A stretch of DNA of 64,000 bases from a virus: positions 47,557-111,556 of the IMG/VR virus record IMGVR_UViG_3300023174_000090; one strand, 5' to 3'. Shown here one piece after another: positions 1 through 8,081 of the stretch (within the stretch, counting starts at the first letter, position 1; each line of letters opens with the position of its first letter). A model generated the notes under the pieces. It was given only the letters and a program-made list of their open reading frames with translations. It ran no database searches and was not told the origin of the DNA. A program made the translations under genes and the position numbers.

Positions 1-319
1 ACAGTTTTACAATGCCTTGGAACACGTAGATCATACATATCAAATAATAAAGGCAGGATATCACCCATATTTTAGATGGTTTGCTGATATAGAAGGATCG
101 GAAAAATATTTAAAAGACATTGTACCCGATCATATGAACAGTAAAATACGATCTGAACAGGATTTTGTTGAAAATTTTATGAAAAATCATGACAGATTTG
201 TATCCAAAAACAATTTTGCAGTTGTATACGGAAAGGGTCCAATAGAAAACACTTATACCGAAGAAGAAGTTGTCAAAAATTTACAAGAAATATGGAAAAA
301 ACACCACTACAAGGAATAG
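1..319 (+). CDS. Glycosyltransferase C-terminal part (cut by window edge)
   Basis: The reading frame is open from base 2, so this is the 3' end of a longer gene whose start lies outside the window. Its first visible residues (QFYNALEHVDHTYQIIKAG) match the segment YINAFEHVDFEYNLVKNG of the GT2 domain of the next gene, followed by a similar W-F-x-D/P-D-hydrophobic pattern, so the two are tandem paralogs. This region holds the acceptor-side acid and His of GT-A enzymes. It overlaps the next gene by 28 nt. The GT2 assignment rests on the paralogy; the catalytic DxD part is not visible. Confidence 0.75.
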   Translation, partial: QFYNALEHVDHTYQIIKAGYHPYFRWFADIEGSEKYLKDIVPDHMNSKIRSEQDFVENFMKNHDRFVSKNNFAVVYGKGPIENTYTEEEVVKNLQEIWKKHHYKE

Positions 320-1773
320 GAGTGGCGATTATTACATACAATCGACCAGAATATTATAAAAAAGTATTAAAAACCATACCCAGACATAGGATAAAATCCC
401 TATTAGTGGTAAATGACGGAGAAAACTCGTATGTTGAGGAAACAGATGCAGATTTTGTTATAAAACATAACGCAAAATTGGGTGTTGCGGTATCAAAAAA
501 TCATGCACTTCATTTTTTAATAGAAAAAATGAAGTGCGAACATTTGTTTTTGATTGAAGATGACATATTGGTATTGGACGAAAATGTATTTGACGAGTAT
601 ATCAAGGCCGCAAATTCTACCGGAATACATCATTTATGTTATGAAAAGGTAAATGGCAATGAAAAAACTTTAAAATTTACACAAGAGCAACCTGATGGAG
701 TAAAAATTGGTTTTTATCATAATCCCCAAGGAGCATTTATGTATATGAATGCAAATTTAATTAAAAAACTTGGATACTTTGATGAAAATTATATAAATGC
801 ATTTGAACATGTGGATTTTGAATATAATTTGGTAAAAAATGGAGTAGCCCCATCATTTTGGTATTTCCCCGATTTACTGGAAAGCAATAAATTTTTAAAA
901 GAAATTGAAGGAAGCTCTGAAAACTCTTCAATAACAAATAAAGAAGGATATAAAGAAAATGTAGAAAAATCTGCTCATTATTTTACAAAAAAATGGGGAC
1001 ATTTTACAAATGCTATAAAAGATGAAGGACAAATTCCATTATTACATTCTTTAATACACCTACAGGCAAATTATTCCAGAAAAAAACTCATAAACAAAGA
1101 CAAACGATTGGCAATTATAATTCCATATAGAGATAGGAGAACTTCTTTGGAGAATTTATTGCCAAATTTAAGAAAATATGTAGAAAAACAAGTAAAGCAT
1201 TTTGATATCTACGTTGTAGAACAAAATGACACTAAATTATTTAATAAAGGATTACTAAACAACATAGGATATATTTTAAATTCCAATTATGACTATTACT
1301 GTTTTCATGACGTTGATTTAATCCCAGAAATGTCGGATTATTCATATCCAACAAGACCAATACACCTTAGTTCACATTGTAGTCAATTTAATTATATTAA
1401 TATACCAGATAAAATAATGGGAGGCGTTATTCTCTTTACAAAAGAACATTTTAAATTGACTAATGGATATCCAAATGACTATATAGGCTGGGGAGGAGAA
1501 GATAACAACTTGTATGCTAGATGTGAAAAGGTGAATATTCCCCCTCTAAAACATTCTTTCGGAAAATATTTCTCTATACCACATGAGCACAGATTATTCA
1601 ACCCCGAAGAAAAGAAAAAGCATTTGGAGAATGGAAAAAAAACAGATGATTTTATCGCTGGAATTACAAATTTACAAGATAATGGATTATCTACCATAAA
1701 TTTAAATGATTTTGAAATTCAAAAAGCAAATTTAAATGATTTTTTTCACATAAAAATAAAACCCAAAATTTGA
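292..1773 (+). CDS. Two-domain glycosyltransferase: GT2-type + beta-1,4-galactosyltransferase-like (GT7)
   Basis: 493 aa with two nucleotide-sugar transferase domains. Residues about 1-260 form a GT2/GT-A domain (AIITYNRPEYY near the N-terminus; LIEDDILV near 88 as the DxD-type metal site; acceptor-side region near 160-175). Residues about 270-480 resemble the catalytic domain of beta-1,4-galactosyltransferases: IIIPYRDRR at 275, FHDVDLIPE near 340 and GWGGEDNNLY near 399, the family WGWGGEDDD signature. A single chain could add two sugars in succession. ATG 292 lies inside the end of the upstream paralog, so translation is probably coupled. Substrate is unknown; decoration of virion or host surface is more likely than DNA glucosylation because neighbouring cluster genes have late-type promoters. 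Confidence 0.85.
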   Translation: MEKTPLQGIGVAIITYNRPEYYKKVLKTIPRHRIKSLLVVNDGENSYVEETDADFVIKHNAKLGVAVSKNHALHFLIEKMKCEHLFLIEDDILVLDENVFDEYIKAANSTGIHHLCYEKVNGNEKTLKFTQEQPDGVKIGFYHNPQGAFMYMNANLIKKLGYFDENYINAFEHVDFEYNLVKNGVAPSFWYFPDLLESNKFLKEIEGSSENSSITNKEGYKENVEKSAHYFTKKWGHFTNAIKDEGQIPLLHSLIHLQANYSRKKLINKDKRLAIIIPYRDRRTSLENLLPNLRKYVEKQVKHFDIYVVEQNDTKLFNKGLLNNIGYILNSNYDYYCFHDVDLIPEMSDYSYPTRPIHLSSHCSQFNYINIPDKIMGGVILFTKEHFKLTNGYPNDYIGWGGEDNNLYARCEKVNIPPLKHSFGKYFSIPHEHRLFNPEEKKKHLENGKKTDDFIAGITNLQDNGLSTINLNDFEIQKANLNDFFHIKIKPKI

Positions 1774-1789
1774 AAAATACAATAAAACA

Positions 1790-1797
1790 TATAAATA
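1790..1797 (+). promoter_or_regulatory. T4-type late promoter element
   Basis: Perfect TATAAATA, 10 nt before the ATG at 1808. It suggests late expression of the downstream glycosyltransferases. Confidence 0.5.
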
Positions 1798-1807
1798 ATT
1801 TATTAAA

Positions 1808-2350
1808 ATGAGTAAAAGACTTTCTATATTAACGCCTACATTAAACAGTAGAAAACAATTGTTTCAGAATTTAGCAAAAGTATTAAAGGCCCAATCAAAC
1901 TCCCAAGTGGAAATGCTGGCACTTTGCGATGATGGAGAACAATCTATAGGCAAGAAAAGAAATGAGCTTGTAGAAGCAGCCAAGGGAGATTATGTCGTGT
2001 TTATAGACGATGATGACATGATTTCTCCGTTTTATGTATTTGGAATTTTAGAGGCAATAAAAAACAATCCGGACTGCTGTGGAATCGAAGGTATAATAAC
2101 AGAAAGACGATCCGGTCCCAAAAAATTTGTTCATTCGTTAAAATATACAGATTGGTTTGAAAAAGATGATGTTTATTACAGATGTCCAAACCATTTAAAC
2201 CCGATTAAAAGAGAGATAGCAATGGATGTAAAATTTCCAGAATTATACTTCGGAGAAGATAAAGACTTTTCACACAAACTTATTGGAAAATTAAAAACTG
2301 AAGTTTTTATAAATGGTCCAATTTATTATTACTATCCATCAATTAGCTAA
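1808..2350 (+). CDS. GT2-family glycosyltransferase
   Basis: 180 aa, a minimal GT-A domain. It begins with the usual beta strand (LSILTPTLNSR), carries SIGKKRNELV and the metal-binding DDDD cluster in FIDDDDMIS (near residue 67), and has an acidic GEDKDF near residue 155 that could supply the catalytic base. It is clearly paralogous to the C-terminal half of the next gene (SIGEKRQSLL, FIDDDDDIS). It is short for GT2 enzymes, so it may work with a partner from the cluster. Donor and acceptor are unknown. Confidence 0.8.
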   Translation: MSKRLSILTPTLNSRKQLFQNLAKVLKAQSNSQVEMLALCDDGEQSIGKKRNELVEAAKGDYVVFIDDDDMISPFYVFGILEAIKNNPDCCGIEGIITERRSGPKKFVHSLKYTDWFEKDDVYYRCPNHLNPIKREIAMDVKFPELYFGEDKDFSHKLIGKLKTEVFINGPIYYYYPSIS

Positions 2351-2352
2351 AC

Positions 2353-3612
2353 ATGAAAAACAATCTAAAATTATTAATTAAATTTCCGACAAGAGGAAGA
2401 CCCGAAAAATTTTTCAATGTATTGAACAAATATATTGAAATGGCGCATGAACACAATTCAATTGCATTTTTAATATCTATGGATGCAGATGATAAATCCA
2501 TGAATAATGATATTATTAAAAATAAATTAAATGATATTCAAAAAACAGTTAAATTGGTATATTTTTATGGAAATAGTAAGACTAAAATAGAAGCTATCAA
2601 TGCTGACATGGGAAACGTATCCGGATGGGACATAGTTTTACTCGCATCTGATGATATGATTCCAATAGTACATGGATATGATTGTATTATAAGAGATCAT
2701 ATGAAAGAATTTTTTAGAAATACTGATGGGTGTTTATGGTATTCGGATGGAGGTCAAAATAATATCTGTACGTTGAGTATTTTAGGAAAAAAATATTATG
2801 ATCGATTTGAATATATTTACAATCCAGAATATAAAAGCTTGTGGTGCGATAATGAGCATACAGATGTAATGACACAATTGGGAAAGGTTTATAAATCCGA
2901 TCAAGTTATTATAGAACATCAACATCCCGTTTATCAAAAAACAAATTATGATGAATTATATGTTAGAAATGAATCATATTTTAACATTGATAGAGAAATT
3001 TATGAAAAAAGAAAAGTTAAAAATTTTGATTTGAATTTAAACTATCCACTTTTATCAATATTAACGCCATCAATTACAAGCAGAATGGACTCGCATTTAA
3101 AAAAATTGATTGAAAAATTGAAAAAACAAATTGGAAATAGTAATGTCGAACATTTAATATTAACGGATAATAGAAAAAGAAGCATAGGAGAAAAAAGACA
3201 GTCATTGTTAGATGTTTCTAATGGAAAATATGTAACATTTATTGATGATGATGATGATATTTCAGATGATTACATAGAATGTGTATTGAATGCAATTGAA
3301 GAAAATGCAGACGTTATAACATTTAAACAAAAATGTTTAATAAATAACAATCCACCATCTATTATAAATTTTTCTCTACAAAATAAAGAAAACGAACCCT
3401 ATCTTCCGGGAATGCTTATAAACAGAATGCCATTTCATGTGTGTATATGGAAGTCTAAAATTGCTAAAAAATATAAATTTCCAAGTACAAGTTACTCAGA
3501 AGATTGGTTTTGGGTGGAACAGTTATTGAAAGAAGTTAAAACCGAATTTCATATAGATAAAGCGATACATAGCTATATCTACGATGAAAATGTAACAACA
3601 ACTCCTTTATGA
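2353..3612 (+). CDS. Two-domain glycosyltransferase
   Basis: 419 aa. Residues about 1-225 form a diverged GT-A-like domain (IKFPTRGRPEKF, SMDADDKS, LLASDDMIPI). Residues about 235-419 are a second GT2 domain (SILTPSITSR, SIGEKRQSLL, FIDDDDDIS, SEDWFWVEQL) homologous to the complete upstream protein at 1808-2350. The arrangement suggests duplication plus fusion inside the cluster. The stop codon overlaps the next start (ATGA), so the two are translationally coupled. Both domains keep an acidic metal site, so both may be active. Confidence 0.8.
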   Translation: MKNNLKLLIKFPTRGRPEKFFNVLNKYIEMAHEHNSIAFLISMDADDKSMNNDIIKNKLNDIQKTVKLVYFYGNSKTKIEAINADMGNVSGWDIVLLASDDMIPIVHGYDCIIRDHMKEFFRNTDGCLWYSDGGQNNICTLSILGKKYYDRFEYIYNPEYKSLWCDNEHTDVMTQLGKVYKSDQVIIEHQHPVYQKTNYDELYVRNESYFNIDREIYEKRKVKNFDLNLNYPLLSILTPSITSRMDSHLKKLIEKLKKQIGNSNVEHLILTDNRKRSIGEKRQSLLDVSNGKYVTFIDDDDDISDDYIECVLNAIEENADVITFKQKCLINNNPPSIINFSLQNKENEPYLPGMLINRMPFHVCIWKSKIAKKYKFPSTSYSEDWFWVEQLLKEVKTEFHIDKAIHSYIYDENVTTTPL

Positions 3613-4286
3613 AATCTTGTATTATTAATTTTGCAAATGGTTATTGGTATGAAAATGGAAAGAATAGATTATTAAACTCTATCAATGCTTTTAAAAAAGA
3701 AACATCAACATATGATTTTTTATCATTTAAAGATTATAGTGATATCGGTTCTCCGCATCATAAAGATTTGAATTATGCTTTTAAATTTTATAGTTTCAAA
3801 AAGGCATTGGAAATGGGATATCAAAATATCCTATGGCTGGACTGTTCCATGTATGCAATAAAAAATATTGATGAATGTTTTGAGCACATTAACAACTGTG
3901 GATATGCAGTTACATGGTCAGAATATAATAATGCACAATGGACAAATGATAGAACACTAGAAGCATTTAATATGACCAGAGATGAGGCGGAAAAAACTAG
4001 ACATATCTATAGCGGATGCTTTGGAATTAGTACAAATTATACAAAATTTCAAGAATTTTATACAATGTATGAAACCCATCTTCCATATTTAAATGGGGCT
4101 TGGAATAACAACAATAAAACAGAATCTTTAGATGAAAGATGTAAGGGACATAGACATGATCAAACCATATTAAGTTTAATATTAAATAAATTAGAAATGG
4201 ACGACACTAATGGAACTTTTTTTGAATATTGGAATTCTTCGGAAAATTATAAACAAAAAACTTGCTTTATAGCGAGAGGTATGTGA
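3609..4286 (+). CDS. Putative glycosyltransferase, GT-A-like
   Basis: 225 aa. LWLDCSMYAI near residue 76 sits where GT-A enzymes carry their metal-binding acid. A conserved-looking IYSGCFGIST follows, and GHRHDQTILSLI near 177 is a pattern recurring in phage and capsule glycosyltransferase-like proteins. No canonical DxD is seen, so the fold assignment is by pattern only. It overlaps the previous gene by 4 nt and lies between a GT2 gene and an FkbM methyltransferase, supporting a role in the same glycan pathway. Confidence 0.6.
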   Translation: MKSCIINFANGYWYENGKNRLLNSINAFKKETSTYDFLSFKDYSDIGSPHHKDLNYAFKFYSFKKALEMGYQNILWLDCSMYAIKNIDECFEHINNCGYAVTWSEYNNAQWTNDRTLEAFNMTRDEAEKTRHIYSGCFGISTNYTKFQEFYTMYETHLPYLNGAWNNNNKTESLDERCKGHRHDQTILSLILNKLEMDDTNGTFFEYWNSSENYKQKTCFIARGM

Positions 4287-4288
4287 TA

Positions 4289-4295
4289 ATAAATA
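4289..4295 (+). promoter_or_regulatory. Late-type promoter element
   Basis: ATAAATA, 8 nt before the ATG at 4304, in the short gap after the preceding glycosyltransferase. Confidence 0.4.
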
Positions 4296-4303
4296 TCTAA
4301 ATT

Positions 4304-4918
4304 ATGTATAGTCAAAACAACGAAGATAAAATTTTCCTAGAATATTTTAAAGATAAACCCGAAGGAACACTCCTAGAAATAGGAGCATATGATACCACAA
4401 CATTTTCAAACTCAAGAGCCTTGATAGAAAAAAATTGGACTGCGTATTTGGTGGATGCATCTCCTTTTTGTATAACCAAATTATTTGAATCGTATAAGCA
4501 AAATAAAAAGGTAAACTTAATACAATCTCTTATCATGACAGAGAAAAGCGAATCCTTACATTGTTTTTATGACTGTCCATTTTCAGCAGTTTCATCTATT
4601 TCAAAAGAGCATACTAAAAAATATCATAAAAATGACCCTGACATAGAAAATAAAATTAAAGAAATTTACTTAAAAAGTTTAACTTTGAATGAATTGTTGA
4701 GTTTTGTTTTACAACAACAAAATGGTTTAGATTTTCTATCAATAGACGTCGAGGGATTTTCGGCAGATTTGGCAGTATCTATGGATTTGGACATTGTGAA
4801 ACCCGATTGCATCTGCATTGAACATGATTCCAAGCAAAATATTTTAATTGATAAATTTGGTGCTTTTTATAACGTAGTTCATAAAAACGGAGAAAATATT
4901 ATTTTTACTAAAAAATAA
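4304..4918 (+). CDS. FkbM-family methyltransferase
   Basis: 204 aa Rossmann-type SAM-dependent methyltransferase of the FkbM type. YSQNNEDKIFLEYF and the SAM loop LEIGAYDTTTFSNS are near residues 3-37, AYLVDASP is the second beta strand with its acidic ribose-binding region, and LSIDVEGFSADL near 145 is the family's characteristic D-V-E-G motif. Such enzymes O-methylate sugars or glycolipids, which fits the glycosyltransferases upstream. Its stop overlaps the ATG of the gp46 gene by one base (TAATG). Confidence 0.8.
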   Translation: MYSQNNEDKIFLEYFKDKPEGTLLEIGAYDTTTFSNSRALIEKNWTAYLVDASPFCITKLFESYKQNKKVNLIQSLIMTEKSESLHCFYDCPFSAVSSISKEHTKKYHKNDPDIENKIKEIYLKSLTLNELLSFVLQQQNGLDFLSIDVEGFSADLAVSMDLDIVKPDCICIEHDSKQNILIDKFGAFYNVVHKNGENIIFTKK

Positions 4919-6717
4919 TGAAAGATATTTTATTTGAAAAAATAAAAATCAAAAATTTTCTATCAATAAAGGATGAAGTTGTTTTTGATATCAAGTCTGG
5001 ATTAAATCTCATAACAGGAGAAAACAGAGATTCTGAAAGTAGAAACGGAGTTGGAAAGAGTTCTCTTATAGAATCGCTCTACTGGTGTTTATTCGGAAAC
5101 ACCATTAGAGACATTAAAAATGATAAAATAATACACAATCAATCTGATAAGAATTGTTGCGTTACCTTAGATTTTTCTATTAAAAATTTGGATATTAATA
5201 AAAAATATTCAATAAAAAGAACATTAGAACCTTCTAAAATTCAAATTTTAGAAGATGAAAAGGACATAACACTTTCAACTATTCCTAAGAATGATGAATT
5301 TATAAAGCAACTTTTAGGAGCCAATGAAGAAGTGTTTCAAAATGCTGTTATAATGACAGCAAACAACACTATTCCATTCATGGCACAGAAGAAGATAGAC
5401 AAAAGAAAGTTTATCGAGGGAATATTGAACATGGAAGTATTTGGGGAAATGTTATTAAAGGTTCGTTCGGATTTTAATGACTTAAAAAAGAAAAATGATA
5501 TTACTTCCACTATTTTAAACGAAAAGAATAAAAATATAATTCTTTATAATAATCAAATTCAAAAAAATAAAGAATTAAATAATACAAAAATACAAAATTT
5601 AAATCTAAAAATAGAAGAAAACAATAAAAAAATTAAAATATATTCTGATATTGATTCTATCAACGATAGAATAACAAAAAATAAAGAATCTATAGATAAA
5701 TTATTCGAAACAAATAATAAATCAGATGCGGGAATTGATAAAATTGAGGATATTTTATCCAAAAAAAATAAAAATAAAATAGAAATAGATTTTGAAATAA
5801 AGGAATTAAATTCTAAATTAAAATCTATAGACAAAACACCAGATGTTTGCCCTACTTGTAAACGAAAATACGACAAACAAGAAAATTCTCCGTGTATAGA
5901 TGTCGATTCGATTAAAAATGAATTAGATTCTAAAAAAATAATATCAAAACAATATGAAAGTGAATTGTTTGAATTGAATGATAAAAAAAGAAAACTAAAA
6001 GAAATTATAACATCAAATTTGAATAAGATTAACGCATTGAAAGATGAAATTAATAAATTAAACTTAAATTTGAGTGACGTTAAAAATTTGGAGGATAAAA
6101 ACGAGGAAATCTTAGTTCAAATTAAAGAAATTGAGAACATAGAAGATCCTTTATTGGAAAATATTCAAAAAACGGAAGAAGAAATACAAAATATATCCGA
6201 AGAATTGGAACAAATTCAAAAAAATTTACTGATTTTGGATAATTGCAAGTTTGTTCTCTCGGAAGAAGGGGTAAAATCATTTATAGTTAAAAAAATGATT
6301 TCAGTATTAAATTCTCAGTTGAATTTTTATCTTAAAACATTAAATGCACCATGTATTTGCACGTTTGATGAATCTTTCGAAGAAACCATAACAAACAATC
6401 AAGGAAAAGAGTGTTCATATTTCAATTTCAGTGGTGGGGAGAGAAAAAGAATCGATATTGCAGTTCTTTTTATGTTCCAAGATATCTTAAAATTACAAAC
6501 AGGAATCCATTTTAATCTCAGTATGTATGATGAGCTATTAGACTCTGCTTTAGATTCTAGCGGAACATCAAAAATAATGGAAATTTTGAAAGAAAGAAGT
6601 AATAATTCTTCAGAATCTATATACATCGTATCTCATAATAAATCCACGCAGGTAAATGGATTTGATAATATCATTATGTTAGAAAAGAAAGATGGCAAAA
6701 CAACTATAGCTTCTTGA
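4918..6717 (+). CDS. 46: gp46/SbcC/Rad50-like recombination ATPase
   Basis: 599 aa, close to T4 gp46 (about 560). Walker A lies in GENRDSESRNGVGKSS (34-49). Long coiled-coil arms surround a zinc hook CPTC (311-314). The ABC signature FSGGERKR is at 504-511 and Walker B follows in SMYDELLD (near 537). In T4 this ATPase pairs with the gp47 nuclease to process DNA ends for recombination-dependent replication. The gp47 partner normally sits beside gp46 but is absent here; the flanks are a methyltransferase and a glycosyltransferase. It is therefore encoded elsewhere or replaced. Confidence 0.93.
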   Translation: MKDILFEKIKIKNFLSIKDEVVFDIKSGLNLITGENRDSESRNGVGKSSLIESLYWCLFGNTIRDIKNDKIIHNQSDKNCCVTLDFSIKNLDINKKYSIKRTLEPSKIQILEDEKDITLSTIPKNDEFIKQLLGANEEVFQNAVIMTANNTIPFMAQKKIDKRKFIEGILNMEVFGEMLLKVRSDFNDLKKKNDITSTILNEKNKNIILYNNQIQKNKELNNTKIQNLNLKIEENNKKIKIYSDIDSINDRITKNKESIDKLFETNNKSDAGIDKIEDILSKKNKNKIEIDFEIKELNSKLKSIDKTPDVCPTCKRKYDKQENSPCIDVDSIKNELDSKKIISKQYESELFELNDKKRKLKEIITSNLNKINALKDEINKLNLNLSDVKNLEDKNEEILVQIKEIENIEDPLLENIQKTEEEIQNISEELEQIQKNLLILDNCKFVLSEEGVKSFIVKKMISVLNSQLNFYLKTLNAPCICTFDESFEETITNNQGKECSYFNFSGGERKRIDIAVLFMFQDILKLQTGIHFNLSMYDELLDSALDSSGTSKIMEILKERSNNSSESIYIVSHNKSTQVNGFDNIIMLEKKDGKTTIAS

Positions 6718-6742
6718 TTTTTAACATAAAGAGTGTTAATAT
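6714..6742 (+). promoter_or_regulatory. Sigma70-like promoter, leaderless geometry
   Basis: TTGATT, 17 nt spacer, TAATAT with an extended -10 TG. The -10 ends 7 nt before ATG 6750, so the predicted transcription start coincides with the start codon. Confidence 0.7.
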
Positions 6743-6749
6743 ATAGTAT

Positions 6750-8051
6750 ATGGTAAAACTGAAGTCTGAAAATATTCAAAATTCATCTGGAATTGTTTTT
6801 GAATATGAAACACATCAATTAGGAATTCCCAATCCCCCATCAAACATGCCTGTTGGCATGCCCAAATACTCATATGTGGGGGTAAAACCCGTACAAGTCC
6901 CCACAATACCTCCAGTAGAGATGCCAGAAGCATCTCTTCCTAGAGCAATAAATTATTATGCCGACTATGGTGGATGTGGGTTCTGGCGAATGATATGGCC
7001 AGAAATGTGTTTAAACGCCTATCAGAAGGCAGTTATTTCCGGTTTGACCTGCATGGTATTAGATTTGAGATTTTATCAGAATATTAAAACTATTAGAATG
7101 CAAAGACAGGCAACACCTGTTCAAAATGCATTTATCAAACAATTACACGGCGCAAAATCAAAATATAATTACAGATTGCTATATGAGGTCGATGATATTG
7201 TCTTTAAAGACGATATTCCTGACTATAACAGATGTAAAGAGGCATTTTGTGATGAAAATATTGTAAAAAGCATAACCGAAATCATGTCCATGATGGATGA
7301 AATCACTGTTACATGTGATTTCATGAAACAATATTATATTAATAAGACTGGAAATAAAAAAATAACAGTTATTCCCAACTATGCTCCGAAATTTTGGCTT
7401 GATAGGTTCTATGATAAGAAAAGACTCATGGAATCTTTCGAGAAAAACAAAAAACAACCGAGAATCTTGTATGCAGGATCTGGAACACATATCGACGTTG
7501 CAAATAAAACGGGAATGAAAGATGACTTTCATCATGTTGTTGAAGAAATCATCAAAGCCAGAAAAAAATTTAAATTTGTATGGAAGGGATGCTATCCACT
7601 AGCAATAAAACCATTCATTCAAAATGGAGAAATGGAATACCTAGATTGGTCTGCTCTCATGGATTTACCAGAAGCAATTTTCAATGCAAATTGTAACGCA
7701 ACTTTCGCTCCTCTTATGAACAATACTTTTAATAAATCAAAAAGTGACATTAAAATTATCGAGTCTGGAGCGTTTGGAATGCCCGGAACGTATCAAGACC
7801 TATGTACATACGCAGAAGCCGAATTTAAATTTGAAAGTGGAAAGGATTTGATATCTCAACTCGAATATATAACATCGGATTATGACAGATATGCAAAATT
7901 ATCCGAAAATTCCAGAAACTTTACAGAAACGAGATGGTTGGAAAATCATTTAGACAAGTACATGGGATTGTATACTACAGAATGGGGTTCCGCTGAAAGA
8001 AATAGACTCTATCCGGATATAATTAGACTCAATCCTGATCAAAAGATTTGA
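6750..8051 (+). CDS. GT-B-type (GT4-like) glycosyltransferase
   Basis: 433 aa. Residues about 28-62 form a Pro/Met/Val-rich segment (NMPVGMP, VQVPTIPPVEMP) before the catalytic part. LLYEVDDIVF (near 148), TVIPNYAP (near 205), ILYAGSGTHID (near 233) and FAPLMNNTFNKSKSDIK followed by IIESGAFGMP (near 310-335) correspond to the two lobes and the nucleotide-sugar site of GT-B enzymes. Unlike the cluster at 1-4918 it has a sigma70-like promoter and sits between gp46 and the polymerase, so it may act earlier. Whether it modifies DNA, a host polysaccharide or a virion protein cannot be told. Confidence 0.75.
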   Translation: MVKLKSENIQNSSGIVFEYETHQLGIPNPPSNMPVGMPKYSYVGVKPVQVPTIPPVEMPEASLPRAINYYADYGGCGFWRMIWPEMCLNAYQKAVISGLTCMVLDLRFYQNIKTIRMQRQATPVQNAFIKQLHGAKSKYNYRLLYEVDDIVFKDDIPDYNRCKEAFCDENIVKSITEIMSMMDEITVTCDFMKQYYINKTGNKKITVIPNYAPKFWLDRFYDKKRLMESFEKNKKQPRILYAGSGTHIDVANKTGMKDDFHHVVEEIIKARKKFKFVWKGCYPLAIKPFIQNGEMEYLDWSALMDLPEAIFNANCNATFAPLMNNTFNKSKSDIKIIESGAFGMPGTYQDLCTYAEAEFKFESGKDLISQLEYITSDYDRYAKLSENSRNFTETRWLENHLDKYMGLYTTEWGSAERNRLYPDIIRLNPDQKI

Positions 8052-8075
8052 CACTTTTCCTGCAAGTGCTAATAT
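8048..8075 (+). promoter_or_regulatory. Sigma70-like promoter, leaderless geometry
   Basis: Consensus TTGACA, 16 nt spacer, extended -10 TGCTAATAT; 6 nt from the -10 end to ATG 8082. The upstream stop codon lies inside the -35. Confidence 0.75.
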
Positions 8076-8081
8076 AGGGGC

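Noticed and set aside
6750-8051. T4-type DNA alpha- or beta-glucosyltransferase
   Set aside because: The protein is GT-B but lacks recognisable T4 Agt/Bgt motifs, and no dCMP hydroxymethylase is in the window.
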